Source: Bactrocera neohumeralis
Lineage: Eukaryota > Arthropoda > Insecta > Diptera > Tephritidae
Assembly (NCBI RefSeq): GCF_024586455.1
Contig: NC_065921.1
Span: 10,571,401 to 10,635,400 of the forward strand
Reading direction: 5' to 3'
DNA: 64,000 bases
Shown here: piece by piece, positions 48,478 to 60,559 of the stretch
Numbering within the stretch: position 1 is the stretch's first letter
Layout: every line of letters starts with the position of its first letter
Program-made: the position numbers and the translations under genes
Notes under the pieces: model-generated
Told to the model about the DNA's origin: nothing
The model's database searches: none
What the model saw: the letters and a program-made list of their open reading frames with translations, nothing else

Positions 48478-48700
48478 GAGTATAGAGTATAGAGTATAAG
48501 TATAGATAGATAGATAGATAGATAAATGTTATGAGGTAATGCACCGCGACCTAGGGTCTATTGTGCCCTCTACGATATCACATGTCTTCCCAGAGTCCCA
48601 GCAGCCTGAACAGGTCTAGGAGTATAAGTATAAGTATAGGGTATAGAGTATAGAGTATAGAGTATAGAGTATAGAGTATAGAGTATATTGTGTAAAGCAT
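48478..48700. repeat. GATA and GAGTATA arrays flanking a 97-bp island
   Basis: GAGTATA and AGTATAA heptamer-like repeats at 48478-48500 lead into (GATA)n at 48502-48523. A non-repetitive, GC-richer island follows at 48524-48620. Then come AGTATA variants and a run of about seven GAGTATA heptamers at 48641-48690. On the minus strand the island ends in CATAACATTTATC followed by TATC repeats, like a retroposon 3' end with a microsatellite tail. Confidence 0.7.
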
Positions 48701-51036
48701 AGCTTGTGGAGTATGAAAAAAAATAATAATATAGAGCACAGAGTATTATTTTAGAGAGCACTTAAACATATTATAAGTTCAAGATGAATATTCAGAAGTT
48801 GAAGTTAAGTAGTGAATTAAGTAAAGTGGAGAGTAGAGTACAGAAGAGTGTATAGAGGAGTGTTACTGATGCTCTATGCAAGTATATCTCTGATTAACTA
48901 ATAACTTTGAGCAGCTTAGAGTATGAAGTAAAGCTGTTCGGGAGTTATCGGGAGGAATACTGCTCCAAATATCTGTCTGCTACCAACATCACTCCACCAT
49001 GCTTTGTTTTAAGAGTACTCTTAAGAGTATTTCTTGAAAGAGTGTGAAAAATTTTCCCAAAAGACTGCTTACAACATCATTACGACGAACACTTTAAATT
49101 TCGTTTAACAGATGTAATTATCAATTATTTTTTTACGTAAAAATATCAATATAGCCTAAGCACATCTATACTCACTTCTCAACTGCGTTTTCTACACGCA
49201 GTGCGGTTATACGATACCACGTGTAAGATATTAATTTTCACTTTTGTCTACTGCCTTCAAAGCCAACTTCAAGTAAATATGTAAGATCTAATATTCATAT
49301 ATCAAATGCATGTAAAGGGTACGTGATTCTCTGCAGGCGAATTGTATATGTGTGTAGCCTATAAATTTGCGGTTATTTGAGACAGTTTATGGCTAATGAC
49401 TCGTGTAATACCAATGTTTTCTATTTCAACTTTGCGATTATTTTATTGTTGCCTCATTCTGTGACTGCGTATTTATTTCTGGTACCATTTTTATCAATAA
49501 ATATATGCTACTTATATATTCAGCCAATTGTAATATGATGTAGACTGCTCTACCTTAACTCCTGTAATTTAACACCCACGGAATGCCGAAAACATTGTAG
49601 GACAATATCTGCCTCTTCAGTATCAACAAAAAACAACAGAAATGACAAAAGTTGTTAAGTTGCTTAAGTTACGCGTATAAATTATCCCTTGCGTTTGCAC
49701 CTTCGCACAAAAATATACCGTTTTGCGGGGGTTGCGGTTCGTTTGGCACGTTTCTGAATTGGCAATTTTATCTCGCGTTACGCAATTTCCCTTCGCTTTA
49801 ATTCGGTCGTTATGGCAATTTGATCGTCATTGCGTTGATTTATCGAATGCCGACGAGAGTGTGACATTAATTTGTGTCACTTTGCTTCGGTTACAGTCAA
49901 GTGCGTTTTAACTTCTGCTCGAGCAAGTAATTTTATGTCATATTTGCATGTTACTAATATGCTTGTAATACATTTTTAGTACTTTTTTAGCTGGTAAAAG
50001 TGAGAAAAGTAGACTAATAAACAATAACTTGATTTTGGGTGCTTCTATACAAACTAAGCAAAAGTTGTGCTGAAGTTGTTGCCTATATTTAGGAGCTGTT
50101 ATATAGCCTTAACAAAAGTCGATCGTAATTTAGTTCCCACATTTAGGGTGCTTTAAAACAATATAAGCAAAAGTTGACTAAAATGCTGCTAATTATTGCT
50201 TAGTGTTCTAAACTCAGACTATATTTTTCTACAAGAATGTCTGTACTTAGTTTATATAGTTCTATAGACATTCGAGGTTACGTTGCATAGACTAACCAAA
50301 GTCACAAAAAATCGTAATCAATTATGTTTGATATTAGTAAAAAGCAAAAAAAAAAACATGAATGAAATTATTATCACTGATTAATTGTCTGTCATAAAAA
50401 TAGAGATACTTTTATGCAAAAAAGACTTAAATGCCTTAAAAATCCTGTTAAATCCTGCGCTTCTAACATCTCACTTAACTAGCGTATACAATTTTCTTTC
50501 CTTGCTTCTTTTCAAACGTTTCAATCGAGGTAGAGTCGGAAATGCATATCTGTTGCCATGACAGCTGATTTTTCTATCTTCACCCACAGTTTGCCTCAAT
50601 TTTCGCTTTGTTGGTGTTTTCGTCTTTTCTTTCGACATGAAGGCCACGTCTTTGTTTGTCTAATTGGTTGAGTACTCTTCCACTTTTAATATTTGCTTTG
50701 TTAGGTTTCTCTATTTCTCTTTATGATTTCAAAATAAAGGAGCATTGTTTACAAATAAGCATGTTTGCTTATCAACCATTGTACTCTGGATTTGTTTTGT
50801 CTGGCACATTAATAAAGGAAAATCGCTAAAGGTCAGCATGCATGGAGATGAAGCATATTTTACGTAGATATTTGCTCGCTCGCTCCCTCCTTTTTTATGC
50901 ATGATGGGTTTTTGGATGTGGATGAGTGATTTCATATTTCACACATTTTCGAAAGGCAATTTTACGTTTAGGAGTAGAGTAGCTGTTTTGGAGAAAAGTA
51001 TTTGCACAGTGAATTTTCCGCTGTCAGACATAACAA
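48701..51036. other. Unique DNA, no gene seen
   Basis: Frames of 62-68 codons only. About 48780-48900 still shows scattered AGTA words from the adjacent simple repeats. Nothing else recognised. Confidence 0.45.
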
Positions 51037-51215
51037 TATATAACCATTTTATAACCAATGTATAACCATTTTATAACTAATATATAACCAATGTATAACC
51101 ATTTTATAACCAATATATAAACAAAACTGAAAACTATTCCAATATCGTTTTTCTTGCGCCAGCAAATTTATGGAAAGTGATGTTACGTTATTTAGCATTT
51201 TAGGTGACGAAACAC
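51037..51215 (-). repeat. 11-bp-tail repeat family, long-tailed copy
   Basis: Eight 11-bp units of the form TATAACCATTT or TATAACCAATG run from 51039 to about 51126. About 85 bp of sequence follow, containing AATATCGTTTTT, GCGCCAGCAAATTTATGG, AAGTGATGTTACG and GCATTTTAGGTGAC. The copy at 34233 has the same blocks with only three tail units. Same block order and variable tail length support a dispersed mobile family. Confidence 0.75.
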
Positions 51216-52679
51216 CCACACGTGCTATTGAGGGAAACAATGGCTAGACATTTTTTGAAAAAATCGGTTAATATGTACATTAGCGTTTTTTTTAACTATT
51301 TTTTTTTTCAATCCCATCATGAAACATCCTTGGAAATACCCTAAAAAAATTCCCTGAAAATTTGAGCCCTTAATATTAACATAGAAAAAATGAACATAAT
51401 AAATTGTAGAAAATTTTATTTGCTACAAAAAAGATCTGATGTCAAAACCGCTATCATTAATACTTCTCGAAATATTCGGCTTTTTAAAGCCTATTAAAAC
51501 TACTTCACTAAAAAAAGTAAAAACTAGACGAAAAAGCTATATGTAAAAAGCCTTCTCGTCCTAAATCATAATCCTCAGCAGTGACCCATACATTGAGCTG
51601 TCTATTTAATGCCATATATTAACAAAACGATTTCCTTAATAATATTTACAACTATAATTAATGTTAATGTTTACAGCAAAGCAAATAAATTTCCTCTAAC
51701 TGACTTCTTGCCATTTCCAAAACGTTATGATTGCGATTGCTATCGCAATAATTTATTTACCCTGCACATTGGCACTGACAGCTAGTAATTAAAAATAAAA
51801 TACACAAATCATTACCCATTAAGCTGAGTTATGAAATGACAAATAGAATTTATGATTATTGTTATAGTCTTATAAATGAACATGCTATTTTTACATAATT
51901 CGAATGTTAGCCAGCGTAAGTGTTGTTGCCATAATGTTAGATCAATAGTTGTAAAGTGCATGTATGTTGTTGGTGTGCTTTGATATCGCCGTATAGTACA
52001 TATAATTTGTTGACTTAACATCATCGATATACAAATAAGAACATATATGAACAAATATCAAGGATTGGATTTAGCAAACATTTGTGCGATGAGAAATATT
52101 ATTATAAGTAAACCGAACATTAATGACTGTGCCAATATGGTTGAGACAATTTCCAAATAGTGTAGGGTATCATTATTTTTAATAGCTATGACATTTATGC
52201 TTCTCTTTCAATACAAATTACAGCAATTTAGAGAAGCTATTAGTTTCAATGGCCATAAAAGCTTCTGATATTCTTTACTAATAGTGGCCGTGTTTGTTTT
52301 AGGTATATCATTTCCGAGTGGTATATCTGTCAAAGCAGCTGTCAGATTAACCATATGTGTTTGACGGTTCATGATTGAGACTTTGATAAATATAACTAAT
52401 ATTATATATATTATGTTATATAAATATACATATATATACATGGAATGTATTTTTAGAGACCGAATCATATCAAAAATTTGGCTTGTCTATTGAGTACACA
52501 CGTCTAGAGATTTGACTCAGTTAGACTAATTTTTGTGCGGATATGGCAGCTCTAAGTCGTAATCCAACTGTGGCTGAACTATTGAAATAACCTTTCAATT
52601 ATTGTTGGCGATGTAAGATTTGCTTTATGAGAAAATTAAACAGGACAACAGAATGGCTTCAAAATAACTTTAAAGCTTC
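51216..52679. other. AT-rich DNA, no gene seen
   Basis: Frames up to 86 codons without domains. TA-rich runs near 52400-52440. Nothing else recognised. Confidence 0.45.
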
Positions 52680-52905
52680 GTTTTATTCTTTATTGGCGTA
52701 AATAGCCTGCTCGGTTATAGCCGTGTTTGCAACTGCGCGCCAGTCGTTCGTCCTTTTCGTTCTTTTGCGGCAATTTTCAGTCCTTTCTCCACCTGGTCTT
52801 TTCAACGGATTGGATGTCTTCCTCATTCTCTGATTCCCCCTGGACGAGTGACTTGTAGAATTCGGTCTTGGCAAGGTTAAAACTTTACTGTGCATTTTTT
52901 ATTAA
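52680..52905 (-). mobile_element. RTE-like non-LTR retrotransposon 3' tail
   Basis: On the minus strand, blocks reading TRWRKD, RKRTKRTNDWRAVANTAI and the following YANKE correspond to the last residues of an RTE-like reverse transcriptase protein (RWkDQVekDL...NDWRAavnsAI). The better-preserved copy is at 61.35 kb. Both end in a similar untranslated word, TACGCCAATAAAGAAT here and TACGCCAATTAAGAAG there. 5'-truncated, frameshifted and dead. Confidence 0.65.
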
Positions 52906-55499
52906 TTTTATGCAATAATAATTTTCCCAAAAGATTATATCAAATTATCAAATAAATTCGAAATTATTAAAGCATTTATTTCGAAATTTTTGATTGCATT
53001 GCTAGAAGTGTTATTTAAAAATTTAAAAATCCTTTTTATAATAGTTTTACTTTAAACTTACAATAAATGAAAAGTAATTTAATTAATATTTGAAGCACTT
53101 GGACTTCCAACGATAATTGAAAATATACCTGAAAAAAGTACTAAAGCTTTTGCTGAACTTTGTTGTTGTGTACACAAAAGAGAACAACAAAAACAGAGTA
53201 AAATAAAGTAATCATATTTAATTACTTCGTTGTATTCACAATTTGTTTGTGCATTGACTGAAATGAAATCGGTTTTTCATCCGTGTTAATTCTATTAAAG
53301 CCGAGCTCACACAAAGCTCCTCGTATGTATTAATTTTATGTCAATATTGGCATAACTGTGTTACAAGTACCGTTGAAGGCCGGAGAAGTGGCGCCAAAAG
53401 GAAAACTTAATCAATTTTTATTCGTTATATAATATAGGCTCATTCATGGTAGTATGTAAAAGCGATAGCTATAGGCTTAATGGTGATAAGTCCTGTATGT
53501 ACTTTTTGTCTTTATATATTAGATAGCTGAGCCGGTTCTGGCGTTCATTTTATATATAAGGTGTAGGAAATCGTTCTAAAGACCTATATATTTAGAACAT
53601 ATATTTTCATCAACCCTATTTCTGGGCTCAAGCGTCCACTTCTTCAATAATCTAAGCATTTTTTCAAAAAACCTTTCGAATAATAGAGGAAATATTGCAT
53701 GGAATATATTTCTGACTGAGTTTAATCCTATAAGATCTATGGAGCATTATTCTAATTATGGCTGCTATTTACTTCATTTAATCGATAAAGCCAGACAACT
53801 CATTTTATATGAGGTAAATCTGGGATATTATGAATTTTACAGCTGACCGTTTTTCATATATACATATGCTCAAGGGGATATCTTGGACAACTCCTTCGCC
53901 CATTCAAGTAAATTTTATCTAAGATGTATCAACGATATTAGATTCTATATATAATTTAAAACATTTCGTGAATTTCTCTCATAAATTTTTTTAAATAAAT
54001 TTTAGACCATCACTTGTACAAATCTCAAAAAAATGCTAACAAAAAAAATTGCTTTTTCAGACGTAAGGATCATAAAGAATTTTCATATTATTTCATATAA
54101 TTACATTAATAAATTGCAAAAAACATTCAAAAAATAAAAAGTATATATGTATATTCAAAAACAATTTATCATATTCTCAACCTAAATTAATTTAAACTAG
54201 TAAAGAAAGCCATTTAAATACCCCACATTCATGAAAAGCTTAGCTTTCATATTTCTTTAGTCTGCTTTAAATTCTTAACTTGGAAATATGCTTGGAGGTT
54301 GGTTACCAATATTTCTTATTTTGGTATCAGTAGAATCACCAAATACCTTCGGAACTTGCATTGCCAATAATCCATTTTAATCCTCAGACTTACGCTCACA
54401 GCAAATAAATTTATCAACGTACATTTAATTATAGTCAACACAAGAAATTTTAGGAAGTAATTCTCCCCAAATCAAACTACAACATAAACCAATTAGCCTT
54501 AGATCTCAGTGGCTGATTTCCGTAACCACAGCTTACATGCGTTCTATGTTACCGGAGTTGCCAATTCAATTAGCAACTCACCTCACCGATAGTATTTTTG
54601 CTAAATGTTGTGTAGAAATTCGTTCGAATATAACTAAAACTGATGGCGCTAAGTACCACTAAAGGCAAATATAAACGCATAAATATACAAGGTGTCGAAA
54701 CGTGAGAGAGACTACCCTTAACAATACCTCACACACAAACATAAAAGTACCAGAAAATATAATATCTGATATTGCTGTGCTGAAATGAGCAGACACTCTG
54801 CGAGCTGTACATTTGTGGCCAATGGCTTTGCGTTAGTCTAAATTGATAATTGCCTACTCTGAATGCACAACATCTATTGACCACCAGCAAACGGTCTCCG
54901 CACAAGCGCGTCAGCAGCACACATGTCTGTATAATTTATATGATATATATATTTGACGCTACTCATTTAATTCACTACACTTGTTCATTGGCTTATACTT
55001 CATTAAATCAAATTATATTGCATGTCAAGCGTTACGCTGGGCTGATTCGTTGAAAGCCATTGTTTGGAACAACAAAAAACACTAACAACAGCAAACAGAA
55101 AATTTCCTGTTAAGTTGTTTTTGTTGGTATGGTTTCCGAACACACCACATGACTAGTTCGTCAAGAGGATATTACCACTGCACAGCAGGTATAAACTTAA
55201 CGGTATTTAGGCTAAAATAATAAATTATCTATGAGTTACTATGAAAACGATGTATAGTTAAATTACATATATATGCGAATGAGGTTACCACAACTTGCTG
55301 TGCATAAAATATATAATTCAATCGATGAAGTTAGTATATTTATTAGCTTGAAATCGAAGAGTCGCTCGAAGTGATATTTATACTGAGAAAGCAAGTTGGT
55401 ATAATGAATAAATTACCAAACTTAATTTATGTGCTCGCTGTTCGCCTTCGATCTATTCACTGTACTTCAGAAAGGAGTCTCTAAAAATTATTCCATTTT
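52906..55499. other. AT-rich DNA, no gene seen
   Basis: Very AT-rich, with only short frames (up to 67 codons). No transposon or gene recognised. Confidence 0.5.
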
Positions 55500-55500
55500 T

Positions 55501-56036
55501 ATACCCTGAACAGGGTATACTAAGTTTGTCACGAAGTTTGTAACACCCAGAAGGAATCGTCGGAGACCCTATAAAGTATATACATAAATGATCAGTATGT
55601 CGAGCTGAGTCGATTTAGCCATGTCCGTCTGTCTTTCCGTCCGTCTGTCTGTCTGTATGTATATATACGAACTAGTCCCTCAGTTTTTAAGATATCGTTT
55701 TGAAATTTTGCAAACGTCATTTCCTCTTCAAAAAGCTGCTCATTTGTCGGAACGGCAGATATCGGACCACTATAACATATAGCTGCCATACAAACTGAAC
55801 GATCGGAATCAAATGCTTGTATGGAAACCTTTCACATTTGACAAGATATATTCACGAAATTTTGTATATATTATTTCCTAGAGCAACAATGTAATCTCCG
55901 AAGAAATTGATCAGATCGGTTGACTATAGCATATAGCTTCCATACAAACTGAACACATAGTTACTAACAAAAAATGCACCTGTGAAGGGTATTTAGCTTC
56001 GGTGCAACCGAGGTTAACGTTTTTTCTTGTTTTGGT
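55501..56036 (-). repeat. 154-bp repeat family, most complete copy
   Basis: The plus strand starts with the perfect palindrome ATACCCTGAACAGGGTAT (55501-55518). It continues with CACCCAGAAGGAATCGTCGG, a CCTATAAAGTATATA block and a (GTCT/GTCC)n tract at 55625-55655. Two tandem units follow, whose CATACAAACTGAAC words begin at 55787 and 55941, exactly 154 bp apart. The copy ends with TTCGGTGCAACCGAGGTTAA near 56005-56025. Read on the minus strand, it has the same order as the 20.8-kb array. It has no coding capacity; the 65-codon minus frame inside is incidental. Confidence 0.8.
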
Positions 56037-56099
56037 TATTTTTGGTAGCAAGTGATGCTGGTTAAACTAGCTCAAGAGTGTCTGTCTAACATAAATTTT

Positions 56100-57480
56100 G
56101 TGTATAAATTAATTTTTACCTATAAACGGCTGGCAACTCTCACTTATGTAATTTCTGGACTGATCTCAGTCAGTTGTTTGATAAATATTATATAGAAATG
56201 CTCTCGTTTGCTGATGTTCTATCTTTTAAACCAGTTTTTTATAAAATTTTATATAAATTTTGCTAAACTCTGGCAACCTTATTTGCACGACTTATTGCCT
56301 GGCAACATATGAAACCCTTTTTCGGCAAAAATTGATTTTCGCTAATAATAATATCAACTGTCATATAATTTATAAGGTCCTTTCTGTGAAGTTTTGAGAG
56401 AAATAGATTTGATAAATTTTAGAAAAAGAATCTAATGTTGAATTAATGTGGCACTAAATCTCAGATATCTTGCAAATTTAACTTATCAATTATTTGAATA
56501 TAATTTTTAGTTAAAAAACAGATAGTTACTGTCATGTGTATTTAAAAAGAGTGGCAGCCTAGGCTAACATACATAAGTACACTTTCAAAATGTAAACGTT
56601 TTATTTAAAACGTAGTCGAAAGTTTCCAATTCTTTGTATGCTTTGATCTTTTTATTTTTAATGAAAGGTGGCAACTCTATAGAATCAATAATGTTTTTTT
56701 TATGTAATATGTGTCAAAAATATTTTGTTCTATATTAATTTTGAAGTATTTTTTAAAGAAAAGGTGGCAACTCTGTAAAACTAATTAAAATAACATTGTA
56801 AACTCTTTTAGATATGACATATTATCTGAAGAGTATCGAAATTTTATTGAATTTAATAAATTCTTAAGTTATGTTGAAACATTTTAATCAAAATAAGTGA
56901 CAATACTAGAAATTTAAAAATAAATTAAATGTAAAACGTATCGAAAATTTCCAACTTTTTGTTATAATTATTTTTTATTTTTATTTTGTAATTTTAATCA
57001 AAAATGCCAACTCTATAGAATTAAAAGTATTTTATATATAAAACGTGTCGAAAATATCATTTGTATATAAATTTTGAAGCAGTTTTTTATTTCAGAAAAA
57101 GTGGCAACGCTGTAAAATTTATGACATTATACACTTTTTTAAGAAATGAACAGATTAACTGAAAAGCATTGAAAATTTACTGAATTAAATAAATTTTTTA
57201 AATGTATTGAAACATTTTAATAAAAATAAGTGGCAACGCTATGACTTTAAAAATAAATTTAATGTAGAAAATATCGAATATATTCTATTCCGTTTAGATT
57301 TTGAAGCATACTTTTATTTATGAAAAGGTGGCAACTCTGTAAAATTTAGAACATTATATACTCTTTTGAAATATGAATATCTTATTTGAAAAGTATGGAA
57401 AATATATGGAATTGAATAAATTCTTTAATTATGTTGAAACATTTTTTTATTAGGGTAAAGGTGGCAGCTCTATAAAATTA
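56100..57480 (-). repeat. Tandem array with GTGGCAAC core (reverse of GTTGCCAC)
   Basis: GTGGCAACTC or a close variant begins at 56668, 56764, 56897, 57004, 57101, 57230, 57328 and 57461. Spacings are 96, 133, 107, 97, 129, 98 and 133 bp. Spacings near 97 and near 132 largely alternate, so the true unit seems to be a dimer of about 229 bp. The longer spacers share GAAAAGTATNGAAAAT, GAATTNAATAAATT and TTGAAACATTTT. Looser copies (CTGGCAACTCTC at 56127, CTCTGGCAACCTT at 56265, CCTGGCAACATA at 56297) extend the array leftward. Non-coding, family unknown. The same core occurs in inverse orientation at 2.4-3.6 kb. Confidence 0.75.
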
Positions 57481-60400
57481 ATAGGATTACTAGAGCTTTT
57501 GGAAGTATAGTATATATCGCAATTTAAGCATATTGCAATAAAATTTCCAATTTCCTTGAAATTTATGAATTTATTAGGTTGGCCGCTTATTAATATTTTT
57601 CTAAGAATCTTCTTCTGTCTAAAGAAAATTCCAAAACTATTAGTAATCAGCTTAAATAAATTTGCTGCTTGCTTTTTCTTGCATATTTACTTATAATATT
57701 TTGTATTTGTATTCGTTAACAATTTTTTATATAGTAAATTTAAATTTAGTTTTCCCCATCTGGAAATTAAATTGCATTTCTCTCATTAAACTTAACCACT
57801 GTAACGCCACGAGCAATTCCCTCTTCCACTCCATATGCCACATTACCCAATTCTATGCTTAAACTACGAAAATATATTATGAATATCTATGCTTGCACAT
57901 ACTCGTACATCGTATTAAATTTAGTATTATATATATGCCCACAAAAAGAGCAAATATCGCATTGTACAGGGAAGGCAAATTCGATTTGAAATATCAACAT
58001 TTACACAACGGTTTGCGTAACTTGATGCCAGCGGTAAAGCAGCCCAACTCAATCCTATACAAACGGACCCATCCTGGCTTAGCTGCGAGCGATATACATA
58101 CATATAGAGCAACCTGCCTCCCCAATGTGGCTGCGTTGGCAAATATTATCAAAATGGCTGCTTCGTTTGCCTACGACTGACAGGTATTTAATTAGTAGTG
58201 TCGGGAAATCAGTTAGCCACAACTCGTGCGGAAGGTGTGAGGCACAACCAACTAACAACTAAATTTAATTTCTTGTAATCAAGTGAGGCCATTGCCGGAA
58301 AACGTTTGTGGTTGCTTTGCGTTGCTTCGGCTGGCAGCTGCTAGACACTGCTAGGCACTGTTGTAGCATTGTATTGGAGCGGGTGCGCCTTTACGAAGTA
58401 TCGTTGAGTGCAGTGATGTGTTTGCAACGGCAGCAATAACACATTAATAGCAAAGTAGTTTGTTGTTGTTGTTGTTGTAATTGATGAATGACTTAAGCTC
58501 ATGTTATATGGCTATAATTGGTTTAGCAGTTGCTAATTTGGAAGCGAGCAGCAGAGTATGTGGTAGGTGTTTGAAGCGCCTGGTTAAGCACTTAGTTGTG
58601 GTATGGAGATTTTGTTTGCCGAAATGGCTTTTACATGCTTTCTTATTTGCTTTACTTTATTTCTATTAAGTAGCTAGTACTTATATTATATAATATATAT
58701 TCTATTTTCGATTAAGTTGTGGTTAGGCCGGTATTTGGAATCGATTTTGTTCTAGATATTAAATTTTAAGTTTATGAGAACGAATACCAGAAAAGTGCAG
58801 AAATTCGGAAAATATTTACAAAAATTATAGATAGTTGAAAAATAAATATTTTTCAATTTTTAGATAATTTTGAGTGAAACATGATGTTCCATGTGAATTC
58901 AGCAAGACTAGAGCAAAGTCTCAGAGCCTTCAGTCAGCAACTGGCTTTTGCTGGATCACTTAGCTCCATTGATGTGGATTGTATAGGTTTCCTAAAATAT
59001 ACAAATTCAGTTGATCGTCTAAAAATAAATCAGATCTATCTATCGAGGCTACCTCAGAGTCAGAGTTAAAAAAAAACACTTGACAATACTTTAGTTTTAT
59101 ATTTCTTATGGAATGTTTAAGCTAATAAGTCAATATCTGTAATACAATTATATTAGGATGAAAATTAAAACTATAAAAATACTTTTAAATTCGTAAGCTA
59201 TAATCTTTATTTCCCGAAATCGGTTGTTATCTAGCGCTTCTCTTTGACGCGAGAGAAAGAATCAAGGTTATTTATAGTTAGACTTAAGTTCTGGGGTGTA
59301 TGTGTAATTCCTTCTATGCTTTGGTCCCTCAAAAGTCTCTTATCTGAGCCGATGTTATTCTCTTCTTTTGAAATTATTAGCCTCTGGCTTATGAAAAAAT
59401 TTCGCTCAAAACTCAAGAGCGTTCAAAATAATTTACCGATCGAAATATTTCATACATTCAAGACAACAATACTACAATTTATGAATAAAAAGATTATGCA
59501 AAAAAAATATTAGAAGTTAAGCAGAACAAATATTAGTTTGGTTAAACCAACCAGCGCTCCAATAAATTCTCTTTCTGTTTCAAAAATCGCAATTAGTTTT
59601 CCAATTTCAATGAAACATGCGCTTGAGCACAACATATATAGGTATGTGAGTCGAATACGAAATTCTTTGCTTGCAGCCAATTCCAACAACGACTGAGGCA
59701 TAGAAATCAAAGTAAAGCATGCAAAATTGAACTTTTTGCCAGCAATCAAAATCAAATAGTTTTGTTATTGGTATGTTTGCTGTGTGAATGCTTTGCGGTT
59801 GGCTTTGCGCTTGCCAAACAAATTTTACTTTCATTTGAACTCACATGTGTACATGTGTATGTGTTTATCAGTTGGAGCATTTGCTTTTATTTCTGTCGAT
59901 TAAATTGCGGTTGAGTTAGACTGTATTTTTTTTATTGGCTTGCACTGCACTGCAACTACCACAGCCCTGGGCTAAGCTGCTTCCGTCGGAGCTTACCGTT
60001 GACCTCAAAGCCTACATCCAGCACATGTATGTACAACATATGTATGTGGAGTTCGGTGTACAAAAGCCACAAAAATAACATAAATACGTATGTGCTACTG
60101 CAAATAGGCAGAGACAGTGGCTCACCCGTTGCCCTACTGACTGAAATAAATTTAAGCAATTGTCTGTTACTCATACGCCACGGTGCACGCGATACGTGCA
60201 TGCGCTTGAAAGTTTGCGTTTGCACGCAAAACAAATAAATATATTATGCAATTGTATCTGTTTGCTGAAGTGTGCGCGTGTGCGGTTATACAAAGGTGTT
60301 TGTAAATTTACTAAGCTTACGGCAATTTAATAATATACCAAGCGGTTGCTTTGGCTTTGCTTTTGTGTGGAATTGACAAATGTTAAATATTCTAGATGAG

Positions 60401-60555
60401 AAATTCAGTGTCGGAATTTAAGCAATATATAGAGCTGTTTATGCACATAAATAAATGTATGCATATACTATATTTATGCTTTACTTATTTGTTATTATCG
60501 CTAAAGCCAAACCTTCAAGAACTTGTGAAAAAATATGTATATAAATATAAATGAG
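57481..60555. other. Unique DNA, no gene seen
   Basis: Frames up to 95 codons without domains. A GTT repeat lies at about 58462-58477. A TTACTCATACGC word is at 60167. The 95-codon frame at 57893-58180 overlaps a 71-codon antisense frame, and neither is recognised. Confidence 0.5.
60167..60189 (+). other. TTACTCATACGC motif, copy 4
   Basis: An exact TTACTCATACGC followed by CACGGTGCACG, in the same orientation as copies 1-3. The GCAC four to seven bases beyond the core recurs in copies 1, 2 and 4. Confidence 0.5.
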
Positions 60556-60559
60556 AGGA

